64,000 nucleotides of DNA from Frateuria defendens (GCF_001182895.1 NZ_LFQR01000028.1:1-64000), one strand, 5' to 3'. Shown: positions 49,021 to 58,561, numbered from the stretch's first letter. Notes: generated from the sequence alone by a model not told the origin. Translations and numbers: made by a program.

Positions 49021-49971
49021 TTACGGCGCGGCGTCCTTGCTCACCAGCTTGAGCGGCACGGCGATCTTCGCCTCCACCGGCTGGTTGTCGATCAGGCTCT
49101 TGGCGGTCTGCACGCCGATGCGGCCGATCATGCCCGGCTGCTGCGCCACGGTGGCGGCGAGCTTGCCGTCCTTCACCGCCTGCATGCCGTCGGGCGTGCC
49201 GTCGAAGCCGACCACCAGCACGTTGTCGCGCTTGGCGCCTTCCAGCGCGCGCGCCGCGCCCAGCGCCATCTCGTCGTTCTGGGCGAAGATCGCCTGCACG
49301 TCCGGGTGCGCCTGCAGCAGGTTCTCGGTGACCGAGAGGCCCTGCGCACGGTCGAAGTTGGCCGGCTGGCTGGCGATCACCCGCAGGCCGCTGCCCTTGA
49401 GCGCGCCCTCGAAGCCCTGGCCGCGGTCGCGCGCGGCGGAGGTGCCGGGCACGCCCTGCAGCTCGATCACGTTGCCCTTGTTGCCCAGCGCCTGGCGCAG
49501 GAAGTCGGCCGCCTTGCCGCCGCCGGCGACGTTGTCGGAGGCGATGTGCGAGGCCACCTGGCCGTTGTCCACCGAGCGGTCCAGCGTGATCACCGGGATG
49601 TGCGCCTGGTTGGCCTCCTGCACCGCGCCGCTCAGCGCGGAGGAGTCGGTGGGGTTGAGCAGGATCACCGCGACCTTCTTCTGGATCAGGTCTTCCACGC
49701 TGGCGATCTGCTTGGCCGGGTCGTCCTGCGCGTCGACCACGGTGAGCGTGAGGCCCGCTTCCTTCGCGGCCTGCTCGGCACCCTGCTTGAGCTCGACGAA
49801 GAAGGGGTTGTTCTGGGTGGACAGGGCCAGGCCGACGACCTTGGCGCCGCCGGCGGCGCCAGCCGCCGTGCCGGCCGCGGCCGGGGCCGCGCTCTCGCCG
49901 GGGCCCTGCTGGCTGCACGCCGCGGCGAGCAGTGCGGCGGCGGTGAGGGCGAAGAAACCGTACTTGCGCAT
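49021..49971 (-). CDS. rbsB: Ribose ABC transporter substrate-binding lipoprotein
   Basis: A 316-residue sugar-binding protein of the RbsB/periplasmic binding protein type I family. It has a lipoprotein signal (LTAAALLAAACS, lipid-anchored Cys19), then a Gly/Ala linker. The ligand-binding core begins VVGLALSTQNNPFFVELKQGAE and contains LLNPTDSSAL, ITLDRSV, GFDGTPDG. E. coli RbsB is free in the periplasm, so the lipid anchor is a difference. It is the last gene of rbsK-rbsD-rbsA-rbsC-rbsB. Confidence 0.9.
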   Translation of the reverse strand: MRKYGFFALTAAALLAAACSQQGPGESAAPAAAGTAAGAAGGAKVVGLALSTQNNPFFVELKQGAEQAAKEAGLTLTVVDAQDDPAKQIASVEDLIQKKVAVILLNPTDSSALSGAVQEANQAHIPVITLDRSVDNGQVASHIASDNVAGGGKAADFLRQALGNKGNVIELQGVPGTSAARDRGQGFEGALKGSGLRVIASQPANFDRAQGLSVTENLLQAHPDVQAIFAQNDEMALGAARALEGAKRDNVLVVGFDGTPDGMQAVKDGKLAATVAQQPGMIGRIGVQTAKSLIDNQPVEAKIAVPLKLVSKDAAP

Positions 49972-50056
49972 GAGGGGTTACTCCCGTGACGGGGTGGGGA
50001 AAGGGACGAGCAGGTTTATTCGAGCGTGCTGTTCGAGCGTGTTCAGGCGAACGTGT

Positions 50057-51001
50057 TCACTTGCGGCGGTCCAGCAGCACCGCGACCAGGATCACCGCAC
50101 CCTTGACCACCTGCTGGTAGAACGAGGACACGCCGAGCAGGTTCAGTCCGTTGTTGAGGAAGCCGATCAGCAGCGCGCCGATCAGCGTGCCCACCAGCCA
50201 GCCGCGGCCGCCGGCGAGGCTGGTGCCGCCGAGCACCACCGCGGCGATGGCGTCGAGCTCGTAGCCGCTGCCGGCGGTGGCCTGGGCCGAGTACAGGCGC
50301 GAGGTCAGCACCACGCCGGCGAAGGCCGAGAGCAGGCCGGAGAGGCCGTACACGCCGAGCTTGACCAGGTTGATGCGCACGCCCGAGAGCCGCGCGGCCT
50401 CCTCGTTGCCGCCGAGCGCGAATACGTGGCGGCCGAACACCGTGCCGCGCAGCAGGAAGCCGCCGAGCGCGAAGGCGATGAACATCCAGATCACCGGGTT
50501 GGGCACGAGGTGGGCGAGGTAGCCGTTGCCGATCAGGGCGAAGCCGCCGTTGCCCACCGCGATCGGCTGGCCGGCGGTGTAGGAGAGCGTGAGCCCGCGC
50601 AGCAGGGTCATGCTGCCCAGTGTGGCGATGAAGGGCGCCACCTTGCCCCACGACACCAGCACGCCATTGAGCACGCCGAGCAGCAGGCCCAGGCCGAGCG
50701 CCGCGAGCACCGACAGCGCCATGCCATGGCCCGCCGCCATCAGCCCGGCGGCAATGGCGCCGGTGAAGGCGAGGATGGCGCCCACCGAGAGGTCGATGCC
50801 GCCGGCCAGGATCACGAAGGTCATGCCGAAGGCGATCAGCGCGTTGATCGACACCTGGCGCAGCACGGTGAGCAGGTTGCCGGTGGTGAGAAAGTCGGGG
50901 CTCAGCACGCTGAGCGCGAGGCTGAGCAGCAGCAGGCCGATCAGCGGGCCCAGGCGCTGCATCCAGGCGGCGGCGCCGTTCAAGGAGAACGCGGCCGGCA
51001 T
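50057..51001 (-). CDS. rbsC: Ribose ABC transporter permease
   Basis: A 314-residue, hydrophobic permease of the RbsC/AraH family with about eight to ten helices. Typical segments are NLLTVLRQVSINALIAFGMTFVILAGGIDLSVG, FIATLGSMTLLRGL and GYELDAIAAVVLGGTSLAGGRG. It forms the ribose channel with RbsA. One base separates it from rbsA. Confidence 0.93.
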   Translation of the reverse strand: MPAAFSLNGAAAWMQRLGPLIGLLLLSLALSVLSPDFLTTGNLLTVLRQVSINALIAFGMTFVILAGGIDLSVGAILAFTGAIAAGLMAAGHGMALSVLAALGLGLLLGVLNGVLVSWGKVAPFIATLGSMTLLRGLTLSYTAGQPIAVGNGGFALIGNGYLAHLVPNPVIWMFIAFALGGFLLRGTVFGRHVFALGGNEEAARLSGVRINLVKLGVYGLSGLLSAFAGVVLTSRLYSAQATAGSGYELDAIAAVVLGGTSLAGGRGWLVGTLIGALLIGFLNNGLNLLGVSSFYQQVVKGAVILVAVLLDRRK

Positions 51002-51002
51002 T

Positions 51003-52484
51003 TCAACGGCCTCCGGTGGCGGCGTGCATCACCGCTTCCTGGGTGGCGCCGGCGGCGTCGAGCAGCGCGGTGGCGCGGCCCTCGTGCATCACCAGGATGC
51101 GGTCGCTCATGGCCAGCACCTCGGGCAGTTCGGAGGAAATCATGAGGATGGCCACGCCTTGTTCCGCCAGTTGGTTGATGATGTGGTAGATCTCGGCCTT
51201 GCCGCCGATGTCCACGCCGCGGGTGGGTTCGTCCAGCAGCAGCACGCGCGGCTTGAGCGCCAGCCACTTGGCCAGCACCACCTTCTGCTGGTTGCCGCCG
51301 GAGAGCGCGCGCAGGGCGAGTTCCATGTCGCGGGTGCGGATCTTCAGCGCCTCGATCAGCTCGCGCGTCTGGCGTTTCTCGCGGGGGAAGTCGATCACGC
51401 CGGCGCGCGCGGGCACGCGCGGCAGGCTCATGTTCTCGCGCACGGAAAGGTCGAGCACCAGGCCCTGCTCCTTGCGGTCCTCGGTGACGAAGCCGAAGCC
51501 GGCGGCGATCGCCTGCTGCGGCGAGCGCAGCGCGAGCGGGCGACCGTCGAGCGCGACCGTGCCCTCCCGCGGCTTGCCCAGCCCGAACAGCAGCCGCGCC
51601 AGTTCCGTGCGGCCGGCGCCCATCAGGCCGGCCACGCCCAGCACCTCGCCGGCGCGCAGTTCGAAGCTGATGCCGCGCACGTGCTCGTCGCCGAGGTTCT
51701 CCACCTTCAGCCGCACCGGGCCCAGGGTGGCGTGGCGGGCGGGGAAGCGCGCGTCGAGGCTGCGCCCCACCATCATGCGGACCACCTCGTCGAGGTCGAG
51801 GCCGGGCACCGGGCGGGTGCCCACGAAGTGGCCGTCGCGCAGCACCGAGATGCGGTCGCACAGCGCGAAGATTTCTTCCATCCGGTGCGAGACGTAGACG
51901 ATGCCGGTGCCGCCCGCGCGCAGCTCGCGGATCAGCGCGAACAGCGTGGCCGTCTCGCGCTCGGTCAGCGCGGCGGTGGGTTCGTCCATGATCAGCGCGC
52001 GGGCGTTCTGGCCCAGCGCCTTGGCGATCTCCACCATCTGCCGCTGGCCCACCGAAAGGCGCGCCACCGGCGTGTCCGGGTCGAGCGCGGCCAGGCCCAC
52101 GCGGGCCAGCCACTCGCGCGCCCGCGCCCGCATCGCGCGCTGGCGCAGCAGGCCGAAGCGTTTAAGTTCGCGGCCCAGGAACAGGTTCTCCGCCACGCTG
52201 AGCGGCGGGATGAGGTTCAACTCCTGGTGGATGATGGCGATGCCGAGGCGCTCGGCGTCGCCAGTGGAGCCGATGGCCGCTTCCTCGCCGTCCACCTCGA
52301 TGCGGCCCTCGTCGGCGCGGTAGACGCCGGTGAGGATCTTCATCAGGGTGGACTTGCCGGCGCCGTTCTCGCCCATCAGCGCGTGCACCTCGCCGGCGAG
52401 CAGTTCGAAGTCCACGCCTTCCAGCACCTTCACCGGCCCGAAAGCCTTGCGGATGCCGCGCATGCGGATCAGTGGCGCGTTCAT
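51003..52484 (-). CDS. rbsA: Ribose ABC transporter ATP-binding protein
   Basis: A 493-residue double ATPase. The first half has Walker A GENGAGKST, the signature LSVGQRQMVEIAKAL and Walker B ALIMDEPTA. The second half has the degenerate GLMGAGRTEL and LSGGNQQKVVLAKWL with VLLLDEPTRGVD. This matches sugar ABC proteins of the RbsA/MglA/XylG type. ATG at 52484 is chosen because it follows AAGG and lies after the rbsD stop; an in-frame start ten codons earlier would overlap rbsD. Confidence 0.93.
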   Translation of the reverse strand: MNAPLIRMRGIRKAFGPVKVLEGVDFELLAGEVHALMGENGAGKSTLMKILTGVYRADEGRIEVDGEEAAIGSTGDAERLGIAIIHQELNLIPPLSVAENLFLGRELKRFGLLRQRAMRARAREWLARVGLAALDPDTPVARLSVGQRQMVEIAKALGQNARALIMDEPTAALTERETATLFALIRELRAGGTGIVYVSHRMEEIFALCDRISVLRDGHFVGTRPVPGLDLDEVVRMMVGRSLDARFPARHATLGPVRLKVENLGDEHVRGISFELRAGEVLGVAGLMGAGRTELARLLFGLGKPREGTVALDGRPLALRSPQQAIAAGFGFVTEDRKEQGLVLDLSVRENMSLPRVPARAGVIDFPREKRQTRELIEALKIRTRDMELALRALSGGNQQKVVLAKWLALKPRVLLLDEPTRGVDIGGKAEIYHIINQLAEQGVAILMISSELPEVLAMSDRILVMHEGRATALLDAAGATQEAVMHAATGGR

Positions 52485-52494
52485 GGCCAGCCTT

Positions 52495-52893
52495 TCAGAA
52501 GGTGACGCCGGCATGCAGGATCACGTTGGCGTAGGGCGAGGTCTCGCCCGTGCGCACCACCGCGCGGGCGACGGTGCAGCGCTGCTTGAAGGCCTGGTGG
52601 CCGACCTCGTTCACGGCCACGCCCTCGCCCTTCAGGCGCTCGGCCAGCGCCACCATCGCGCCGTTGCGCGCGTGGATCTCGCTGGCGAGGGTGACCGCTT
52701 CCACCGCCAGTTCCGCGTAGACCGCCTCGAAGACGTCCGCGAACGAGGGCAGCCCGGGCAACACGGCGAGGTCGATGCACGGCACGCCGGCGGGCACCGG
52801 CAGGCCGACGTCGGCGATCACCAGGGTGTCGGTGTGGCCCAGCGCGGCGATCAGCCGGTTGAGCTCGGCGTGCAGCAGGCCCTGGCGCCTCAT
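52495..52893 (-). CDS. rbsD: D-ribose pyranase
   Basis: A 132-residue member of the RbsD/FucU family that interconverts beta-pyranose and beta-furanose ribose so that ribokinase can use the sugar. Family features are LNRLIAALGHTDTLVIADVGLPVPAGV, where the His of GH is catalytic, and the C-terminal TGETSPYANVIL. It overlaps rbsK by four bases (ATGA). Confidence 0.94.
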   Translation of the reverse strand: MRRQGLLHAELNRLIAALGHTDTLVIADVGLPVPAGVPCIDLAVLPGLPSFADVFEAVYAELAVEAVTLASEIHARNGAMVALAERLKGEGVAVNEVGHQAFKQRCTVARAVVRTGETSPYANVILHAGVTF

Positions 52894-53783
52894 GCCGGCT
52901 GCCCCGCGAGCAGCGCCTCGACCTCGGCGCGGGTCGGCATGCCGCCCTGCGCGCCCAGCCGCGACACCGACAGCGCGCCGGCCGCGCAGGCCTTGCGCAC
53001 CGCCTCGCCGAGGCCGTCCTTGAGGAATACGGCCAGCGCCGCGTTGAAGGTGTCGCCCGCGCCGGTGGTGTCCACCACCTCGACGCGGAAACCGGGTTGA
53101 TGCTGCGGTTCGCCGCCGTCGCGGTACCAGGCGCCCTCCGCGCCGCGGGTCAGCACCACCGGCGCCGGGGCGCGTGCCATCAGCGCGCGGAAATCCTCAT
53201 CGGGATCGGCGCCGAGCAGGATCGCCAGTTCATGCTGGTTGGGCGTGAGGAAGCGCGCCAGCCGCAGCCATTCGACGGGCAGCGGCCGCGCCGGCGCCGG
53301 GTTGAGGATCACCGGCACGCCGAGCCGTTGGCCCAGCCGCAGCGTGGCCTCCACCGTCTCGGGCGGGATCTCCATCTGCACCAGCACGGCATCGGCGCGG
53401 GCGAGGGAGTCGGCGGCCGCCTCGACCTGGGCCGGGCTCACCGTCCAGTTCGCGGCCGGCACGATCACGATCTGGTTCTCGCCGCCGGCCACGGTGATCG
53501 AGGCCGTGCCGCTGGCGCCGTCCACCCGCCGCACGTGCTGCAAAGCAATGCCCTCGGCGGCCAGGCCGGCGTGCAACTGGTCGCCGAACAGGTCGCTGCC
53601 GAGCGCGCCGACCAGGCTCACGTCGGCGCCCAGGCGGGCCGCTGCCACCGCCTGATTGGCACCCTTGCCGCCGGGAATGGTGAGGAAGCGCTCACCGAGG
53701 AGGGTTTCGCCTGGCTCGGCAAAGCGCGGCGCCAGCGTCACCAGGTCCATATTGATACTGCCGACCACTACCACACGTACCAC
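52890..53783 (-). CDS. rbsK: Ribokinase
   Basis: A 297-residue PfkB-family kinase that phosphorylates ribose at C5. The N-terminal VVVGSINMDLV and GGKGANQAVAAARLGA and the C-terminal DTTGAGDTFNAALAVFL with its catalytic Asp are all in place. Translation starts with GTG at 53783 behind GGAG. It is the first gene of the operon, so the rbs promoter lies in the 187 bases upstream. Confidence 0.94.
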   Translation of the reverse strand: MVRVVVVGSINMDLVTLAPRFAEPGETLLGERFLTIPGGKGANQAVAAARLGADVSLVGALGSDLFGDQLHAGLAAEGIALQHVRRVDGASGTASITVAGGENQIVIVPAANWTVSPAQVEAAADSLARADAVLVQMEIPPETVEATLRLGQRLGVPVILNPAPARPLPVEWLRLARFLTPNQHELAILLGADPDEDFRALMARAPAPVVLTRGAEGAWYRDGGEPQHQPGFRVEVVDTTGAGDTFNAALAVFLKDGLGEAVRKACAAGALSVSRLGAQGGMPTRAEVEALLAGQPA

Positions 53784-53830
53784 GTCGTGCTACTCCGGGT
53801 CCTGCGCACTGCTCGAGTGCCATCCGCTCG

Positions 53831-53848
53831 CGCGGCGAAACGTCGCGG
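53831..53848. promoter_or_regulatory. Possible LacI-type operator before rbsK
   Basis: CGCGGCGAAACGTCGCGG contains the GCGAAACGT half-site core seen in RbsR and other LacI-family operators, in an imperfect dyad, 48 bases upstream of the rbsK GTG. No rbsR gene is adjacent. This is a by-eye match only. Confidence 0.3.
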
Positions 53849-53970
53849 AGCATAGCCGCTTTTATCGATTTAGCCTTGATGCGGCACAGCATTTTTCCGC
53901 GGCGAAGGTTGAACTCAATGGCGGCCGGTCCGACCCTGTGGGGGCCGAACGCCTACCAGGACGCCCCACC

Positions 53971-54669
53971 ATGATCGACCTGCATTACTGGCCCACGCCC
54001 AACGGCCACAAGATCACCCTGCTGCTCGAGGAGACGGGGCTGCCCTACCGCCTCGTGCCGGTCAACATCGGCCGCGGCGACCAGTTCCAGCCGGACTTCC
54101 TCGCCATCTCGCCCAACAACCGCATGCCGGCCATCGTGGACACCGCGCCGGCCGACGGCGGCAAGCCGGTGAGCGTGTTCGAGTCGGGCGCGATCCTGCT
54201 CTACCTCGCCGAGAAGACCGGCCGCTTCCTGCCCGCCGCGCTGCGCGAGCGCAAGACGGTGCTGGAATGGCTGTTCTGGCAGGTCGGCGGGCTGGGCCCG
54301 ATGCTGGGCCAGAACCACCACTTCAACCGCTACGCGCCGGAGAAGATCCCCTACGCCATCGAGCGCTATGTGAAGGAGACGCGCCGGCTCTACGGCGTGC
54401 TCGACAAGCGCCTGGAAGGGCGCGCCTTCATCGCCGGCACGGACTACACCATCGCCGACATGGCGGCCTACCCGTGGATCGTGCCGCACGCCGCCCAGGG
54501 CATGGCGCTGGAGGACTTTCCCCACCTCGAGGCCTGGTTCGCGCGGATCCGCGACCGCGCGGCGACGGGCCGCGCCTACGCGCTGGCCGACACCATCGGC
54601 GACAAGCCGGACCTGACCACCGACGAGGAAGCCCGCAAGCTGCTGTTCGGCCTCGGCGCCAAGCGCTGA
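53971..54669 (+). CDS. Glutathione S-transferase family protein, YfcG-like
   Basis: A 232-residue Nu-class-type glutathione transferase. The thioredoxin-like N-terminus starts MIDLHYWPTPNGHKITLLLE, with the TPNGHK motif of the YfcG group, and continues with SPNNRMPAIVD and VFESGAILLYLAEK (glutathione gamma-glutamyl binding). The helical C-terminal domain follows. YfcG acts mainly as a glutathione-dependent disulfide-bond reductase. It is divergent from the rbs operon and not functionally linked to it. Confidence 0.88.
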   Translation: MIDLHYWPTPNGHKITLLLEETGLPYRLVPVNIGRGDQFQPDFLAISPNNRMPAIVDTAPADGGKPVSVFESGAILLYLAEKTGRFLPAALRERKTVLEWLFWQVGGLGPMLGQNHHFNRYAPEKIPYAIERYVKETRRLYGVLDKRLEGRAFIAGTDYTIADMAAYPWIVPHAAQGMALEDFPHLEAWFARIRDRAATGRAYALADTIGDKPDLTTDEEARKLLFGLGAKR

Positions 54670-54684
54670 AGGCGGTTCCAAACA

Positions 54685-54713
54685 ACGACGCCGGGCGTGT
54701 GGCCCGGCGTCGT
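54685..54713. terminator. Hairpin between convergent genes
   Basis: A perfect 12-bp stem ACGACGCCGGGC/GCCCGGCGTCGT with a five-base loop lies between the YfcG-like gene and the leftward hypothetical gene. It lacks a T-run but is well placed as a shared terminator. Confidence 0.65.
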
Positions 54714-54723
54714 CGTGAGAAGT

Positions 54724-55338
54724 TCAGTGCGCGCGGCCCACGCCAGGGTCGCCGTGTTCCAGCGGCGGCGGCGTGCCGGCTACCGCCAGCAGGGCCTGGG
54801 CGTAGCTGTCCTCGATGCTGACGGTGGAGACCTCGTCCCAGGCGAAGAACGAGGGCTCGCTCAGCCACTCGGCGTCCGGGGTGATCTCCTGCAGGTTGAA
54901 GCCGTCCTCCTCGAGGCCGACCAGGCGGCCGATGTAGCAGATCTCGGCGTCGTCCTCGCTATCCACGTGCACGCCGATCACCGGCGCCATCGCGCCGGCG
55001 GCCTGCACCACCTCGCGGATGCCGTCGAGCGGGAAGCCGCGCGGCGGGCGCGGCAGGATGTGCTTGAGCGCCAGCGCCTTCTCCATGAAGACGTGGTGCT
55101 TGTCCGGCGACTCCAGCTCGGTGACGTCGCGGTGGCGCATCACGTAGACGCCGTCGTAGGTGATGCCGTCGCCGACCACCCACAGCAGGAAGAACTCGCG
55201 GCCCACGCCGCCCACGTAGCCGCAGAAGCTGCCCTGTTCCAACTGGCCGCGCCACAGGCGCACCAGCTGCTGCTTCTGCATGGCCTCGCGCAGCTGGGCG
55301 CGCTGGCCGGTGGTCTTCAATTCGATGACTTTGCTCAT
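54724..55338 (-). CDS. Conserved hypothetical protein upstream of hslU
   Basis: A 204-residue soluble protein that I cannot assign. The first 100 residues read as a beta-rich SH3-like fold (QLVRLWRGQLEQGSFCGYVG, FFLLWVVGDGITYDGVYVMRH). The second part has ICYIGRLVGLEEDGFNLQEI, another beta pattern of similar type. This suggests two related small barrels. The ATG at 55338 (MSKVIELK) is the likely start. It lies about 110 bases downstream of the hslU stop on the same strand and may use its own promoter. Confidence 0.7.
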   Translation of the reverse strand: MSKVIELKTTGQRAQLREAMQKQQLVRLWRGQLEQGSFCGYVGGVGREFFLLWVVGDGITYDGVYVMRHRDVTELESPDKHHVFMEKALALKHILPRPPRGFPLDGIREVVQAAGAMAPVIGVHVDSEDDAEICYIGRLVGLEEDGFNLQEITPDAEWLSEPSFFAWDEVSTVSIEDSYAQALLAVAGTPPPLEHGDPGVGRAH

Positions 55339-55449
55339 GACCAAAATTTTAGCAGCAGCCGGCGCACGCGACCTGACCGGCCGGCCGCGTGCGACAAAGC
55401 GTCAAAAAATAGAAATATGAATCAATGGCTTGCGAAAGCTCGCCCGTGT

Positions 55450-56784
55450 TCACAGGATATAGCGGCTGAGATCCTGGTCGACGACCAGGGTGGACAGGCT
55501 GTTGTCTACATATTCGGCGTCGATCCTGTAGTTTTCACCGGATTTGTCTGCCGCTTCGTAGGAAATCTTCTCCAGCAGCCGCTCCATCACGGTATGCAGC
55601 CGGCGGGCGCCGATGTTCTCGGTGCGCTCGTTCACCTGGAAGGCCACCTCGGCCAGCCGGTCGATGCCGGACTCGGTGAACGTGAGGTTCACGCCCTCGG
55701 TGCCGAGCAGGGCCACGTACTGCTTGGTGAGCGCGTTGTGCGGCTCGCGCAGGATGCGCTTGAAGTCGTCCACCGAGAGCGCCGACAGCTCCACCCGGAT
55801 CGGCAGGCGGCCCTGCAGCTCGGGGATCAGGTCCGAGGGTTTGGCGAGGGAGAACGCGCCGGAGGCGATGAACAGGATGTGGTCGGTCTTGATCGGGCCG
55901 TACTTGGTGGACACGGTGGAGCCTTCCACCAGCGGCAGCAGGTCGCGCTGCACGCCCTCGCGGCTGACGCCGGCGCCGCCCCACTCGGAGCGCTGCGCGA
56001 TCTTGTCGATCTCGTCGAGGAAGACGATGCCGTTCTGCTCGGCGGCGGTCATCGCCTGGGCACGCACTTCCTCCTCGTTGAGCAGCTTGCCGGCTTCTTC
56101 ATCGATCAGCAGCGGCCGCGCCACCTTGATCGCCAGCTTGCGCTGCTGCGTCTTGGCGCCGCCCAGGTTCTGGAACATCTGGCGCAGCTGCTGGCCCATC
56201 TCCTCCATGCCCGGCGGGGACATGATCTCCACGCCCACGTTCATGGCGAAGTCCAGCTCGATCTCGCGCTCGTCCAGCTGGCCCTCGCGCAGCTGCTTGC
56301 GCAGCTTCTGGCGGGTCTCGCCGTCGGCGCTGGGGGCCGGGTCGTGGCTCCAGTCGCTGGGCGACTGGCGGCGCGGCAGCAGGGCGTCGAGGATGCGGTC
56401 CTCGGCGCGGTCCTCGGCCTGCGAGCGCACGCGCTTGATCGCCTGCTCGCGGGTCAGCTTGTAGGCCACGTCGGCGAGGTCGCGGATGATCGACTCCACG
56501 TCCTTGCCCACGTAGCCCACCTCGGTGAACTTGGTCGCCTCCACCTTCACGAACGGCGCGTTGGCCAGCGTGGCGAGGCGGCGCGCGATCTCGGTCTTGC
56601 CCACGCCCGTGGGGCCGATCATCAGGATGTTCTTGGGTGTGACCTCGTCGCGCAGCGCCGGCTCCAGCTGCATGCGGCGCCAGCGGTTGCGCAGGGCGAT
56701 CGCCACGGCGCGCTTGGCATCGTGCTGGCCGATGACGTAGCGGTCGAGTTCGTTGACGATTTCGCGGGGAGTGAGTTCGGACAT
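55450..56784 (-). CDS. hslU: ATP-dependent protease ATPase subunit HslU
   Basis: A 444-residue AAA+ unfoldase (E. coli: 443) that feeds substrates to HslV. It starts with [33 protein letters not shown]. It contains Walker [12 protein letters not shown], the pore GYVGKDVE, Walker [14 protein letters not shown] and the C-terminal SRYIL, the tail that docks into HslV. It follows hslV after 73 bases that are filled by a palindromic repeat. Confidence 0.97.
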   Translation of the reverse strand: MSELTPREIVNELDRYVIGQHDAKRAVAIALRNRWRRMQLEPALRDEVTPKNILMIGPTGVGKTEIARRLATLANAPFVKVEATKFTEVGYVGKDVESIIRDLADVAYKLTREQAIKRVRSQAEDRAEDRILDALLPRRQSPSDWSHDPAPSADGETRQKLRKQLREGQLDEREIELDFAMNVGVEIMSPPGMEEMGQQLRQMFQNLGGAKTQQRKLAIKVARPLLIDEEAGKLLNEEEVRAQAMTAAEQNGIVFLDEIDKIAQRSEWGGAGVSREGVQRDLLPLVEGSTVSTKYGPIKTDHILFIASGAFSLAKPSDLIPELQGRLPIRVELSALSVDDFKRILREPHNALTKQYVALLGTEGVNLTFTESGIDRLAEVAFQVNERTENIGARRLHTVMERLLEKISYEAADKSGENYRIDAEYVDNSLSTLVVDQDLSRYIL

Positions 56785-56794
56785 GGGCTTCGCT

Positions 56795-56880
56795 GGGAAT
56801 AGGGAAATCGGGAATAGGGAATGGGAAGAGCGGCTCGGCGAACGGGAATCCGATTCCCTATTCCCGATTCTCGATTCCCA
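56795..56880. repeat. Palindromic GGGAATCGGGAAT-type element, copy 2, between hslV and hslU
   Basis: Two nearly complementary arms, GGGAATAGGGAAATCGGGAA on the left and TTCCCTATTCCCGATTCTCG on the right, flank a 30-base loop. The right arm overlaps the end of hslV and supplies its TAG stop and the last residues (GIENRE). A related element occurs at 19116-19185. The hairpin would separate the hslV and hslU cistrons in one mRNA. Confidence 0.8.
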
Positions 56881-57409
56881 GTTCTTCGATCGTCGTGTTG
56901 TAGTTGGTGTAGATGCAGATGTCGCCGGCGATCTTCAGCGCCTTCTCCACGATGATGCGCGCATCGAGCTCGGTGTTCTCCATCAGCGCCAGCGCGGCGG
57001 ACTGCGCGTAGGGGCCGCCGGAGCCGATCGCGATCAGGCCGTGCTCGGGTTCGAGCACGTCGCCGTTGCCGGAGATCAGCAGCGAGGCATTCTCGTCGGC
57101 CACAGCCAGCATGGCCTCCAGGCGGCCCAGGCGGCGGTCGGTGCGCCACTCCTTGGCCAGCTCCACCGCGCCGCGGGTGAGGTCGCCGCCGTGCCTGGCG
57201 AGCTTTTCCTCGAACAGCTCGAACAGGGTGAAGGCATCGGCGGTGGCGCCGGCGAAACCGGCCAGCACCTTGCCCTGGTGGAGGCGGCGGATCTTGCGCG
57301 CGTTGGCCTTCATCACCGTGTTGCCGAGGGTGACCTGGCCGTCGCCGCCGATCACGACGCGGCCGTTGCGGCGCAGCGCAACGATGGTGGTGGCGTGGAA
57401 GGATTCCAT
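56858..57409 (-). CDS. hslV: ATP-dependent protease subunit HslV
   Basis: A 183-residue threonine protease of the proteasome-like family. The mature enzyme should begin at one of the two Thr after MESFHA ([20 protein letters not shown]), so a short propeptide is removed, as in other xanthomonads. The [20 protein letters not shown] and GDICIYTN segments are family features. The C-terminal residues GIENRE come from the palindromic repeat described separately, and are not part of the conserved fold. Confidence 0.97.
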   Translation of the reverse strand: MESFHATTIVALRRNGRVVIGGDGQVTLGNTVMKANARKIRRLHQGKVLAGFAGATADAFTLFELFEEKLARHGGDLTRGAVELAKEWRTDRRLGRLEAMLAVADENASLLISGNGDVLEPEHGLIAIGSGGPYAQSAALALMENTELDARIIVEKALKIAGDICIYTNYNTTIEELGIENRE

Positions 57410-57487
57410 AACTGCTCTGCCTTGGGACGAGCAGCATCAATAGGGTCGCCGGCCCCGATTGCAAGGTTTGGCGGGGTTGCCGCTGGC

Positions 57488-58561
57488 TCAGCGCGGCAGC
57501 GCGTCGAAGAAGGGCAAGGCCGCCTCGGCGACCTGCGCGGGCGTGCGCTCGGCCACCGCCAGCGCCGCGTCGTGCGGCCCGTAAGGGCGGTAGCGTTCCA
57601 GGTTGCCCTTCACGAACAGCCCCAGCGTAGGTACGCCGGCGGCGCTCGCCAGGTGCATCACGCCGCAGTCGCCGCTCAGGTGCGCGGCGCATTGCGAGAG
57701 CACCGCGGCGAGCTTGCGGATGTCGCCCGAGTAGTAGCTCGGAAAGCGTGCGCCGAGCTGCGAGTGGCCGTGCCCGGCGATCATCTCCACGAACAGCAGG
57801 TCGGGCCGCCGGGCCGCGAGGGCCTCGATGAGGCCGAGCCACCACGCCTCGGACAGGCGCTTCTTGCCGGTGGCGTTGGGGAACAGCGCGACGATGCGGC
57901 GCCCCGCCGCCGCCGGACCCAGCAGGTCGGCCAGCAACGTACGGCCGGCTTCGCGCTCGGCCGCGTCCAGGTGCAGGCGCAGGACGGGATAGGGCTCGCC
58001 CTCGGCCGGCACGCCGAGCGCGGTGCGCAGCGCGTGCACGCCAGTGAGGGCGAAATGCACCGGCGCTTTCGCCAGCGCGCGCCGCCAGCCCTCGCCTACC
58101 TCGCGCCGCTCGCGCTCGCCGTGCGGCAGGCCGAGCAGGTAGCGGGCACCGCTCCAGCGGAGCAGCAGGCGGCCGGAGCGCGAGCCGCGGGCGCTGTCGA
58201 TGCACAGGTCGTAGTGGTGGCGCCGCATGGCGAGGAAGATCGCCAGCGCGTGCAGCGGGTGGTGACCGGGCCGGCTGGTCAGCTGGTAGATGCGGCGGAT
58301 CTGGCGGAAGCCGGCGAACACCTTGTCGGCCGCCTCGCAGGCGGTCAGCACGTCGATCTCGGCGCCGGGGAAGCGCCGCCCCAGTTCGACCAGCAGCGGC
58401 GTCAGCAGCAGGGTGTTGCCCAGCCGGTGGTTGGGGCGCAGCACCAGGATGCGGTGGATGTCCCGCTGCGGCAGTTCCCCCGCCGCCAGCAGTCGGTGTC
58501 GCAGCCGGCCTCGCGCGCCGGCCATGGCCGCGAGATCCGGGTGGGAAGAACCTGATGTCAT
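57488..58561 (-). CDS. Glycosyltransferase family 9 (heptosyltransferase-like)
   Basis: About 357 residues. The GT9 (ADP-heptose:LPS heptosyltransferase) pattern is seen in ILVLRPNHRLGNTLLLTPLLVELGRRFPGAEIDVL and the C-terminal LSGDCGVMHLASAAGVPTLGLF, which binds the nucleotide sugar. It probably adds a sugar to lipopolysaccharide core or another surface glycan on the cytoplasmic face. The start is unclear: several ATG codons lie upstream (58567, 58594 and further), none with a convincing ribosome binding site. 58561 is chosen as the nearest to the conserved core that precedes a plausible leader. Confidence 0.82.
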   Translation of the reverse strand: MTSGSSHPDLAAMAGARGRLRHRLLAAGELPQRDIHRILVLRPNHRLGNTLLLTPLLVELGRRFPGAEIDVLTACEAADKVFAGFRQIRRIYQLTSRPGHHPLHALAIFLAMRRHHYDLCIDSARGSRSGRLLLRWSGARYLLGLPHGERERREVGEGWRRALAKAPVHFALTGVHALRTALGVPAEGEPYPVLRLHLDAAEREAGRTLLADLLGPAAAGRRIVALFPNATGKKRLSEAWWLGLIEALAARRPDLLFVEMIAGHGHSQLGARFPSYYSGDIRKLAAVLSQCAAHLSGDCGVMHLASAAGVPTLGLFVKGNLERYRPYGPHDAALAVAERTPAQVAEAALPFFDALPR

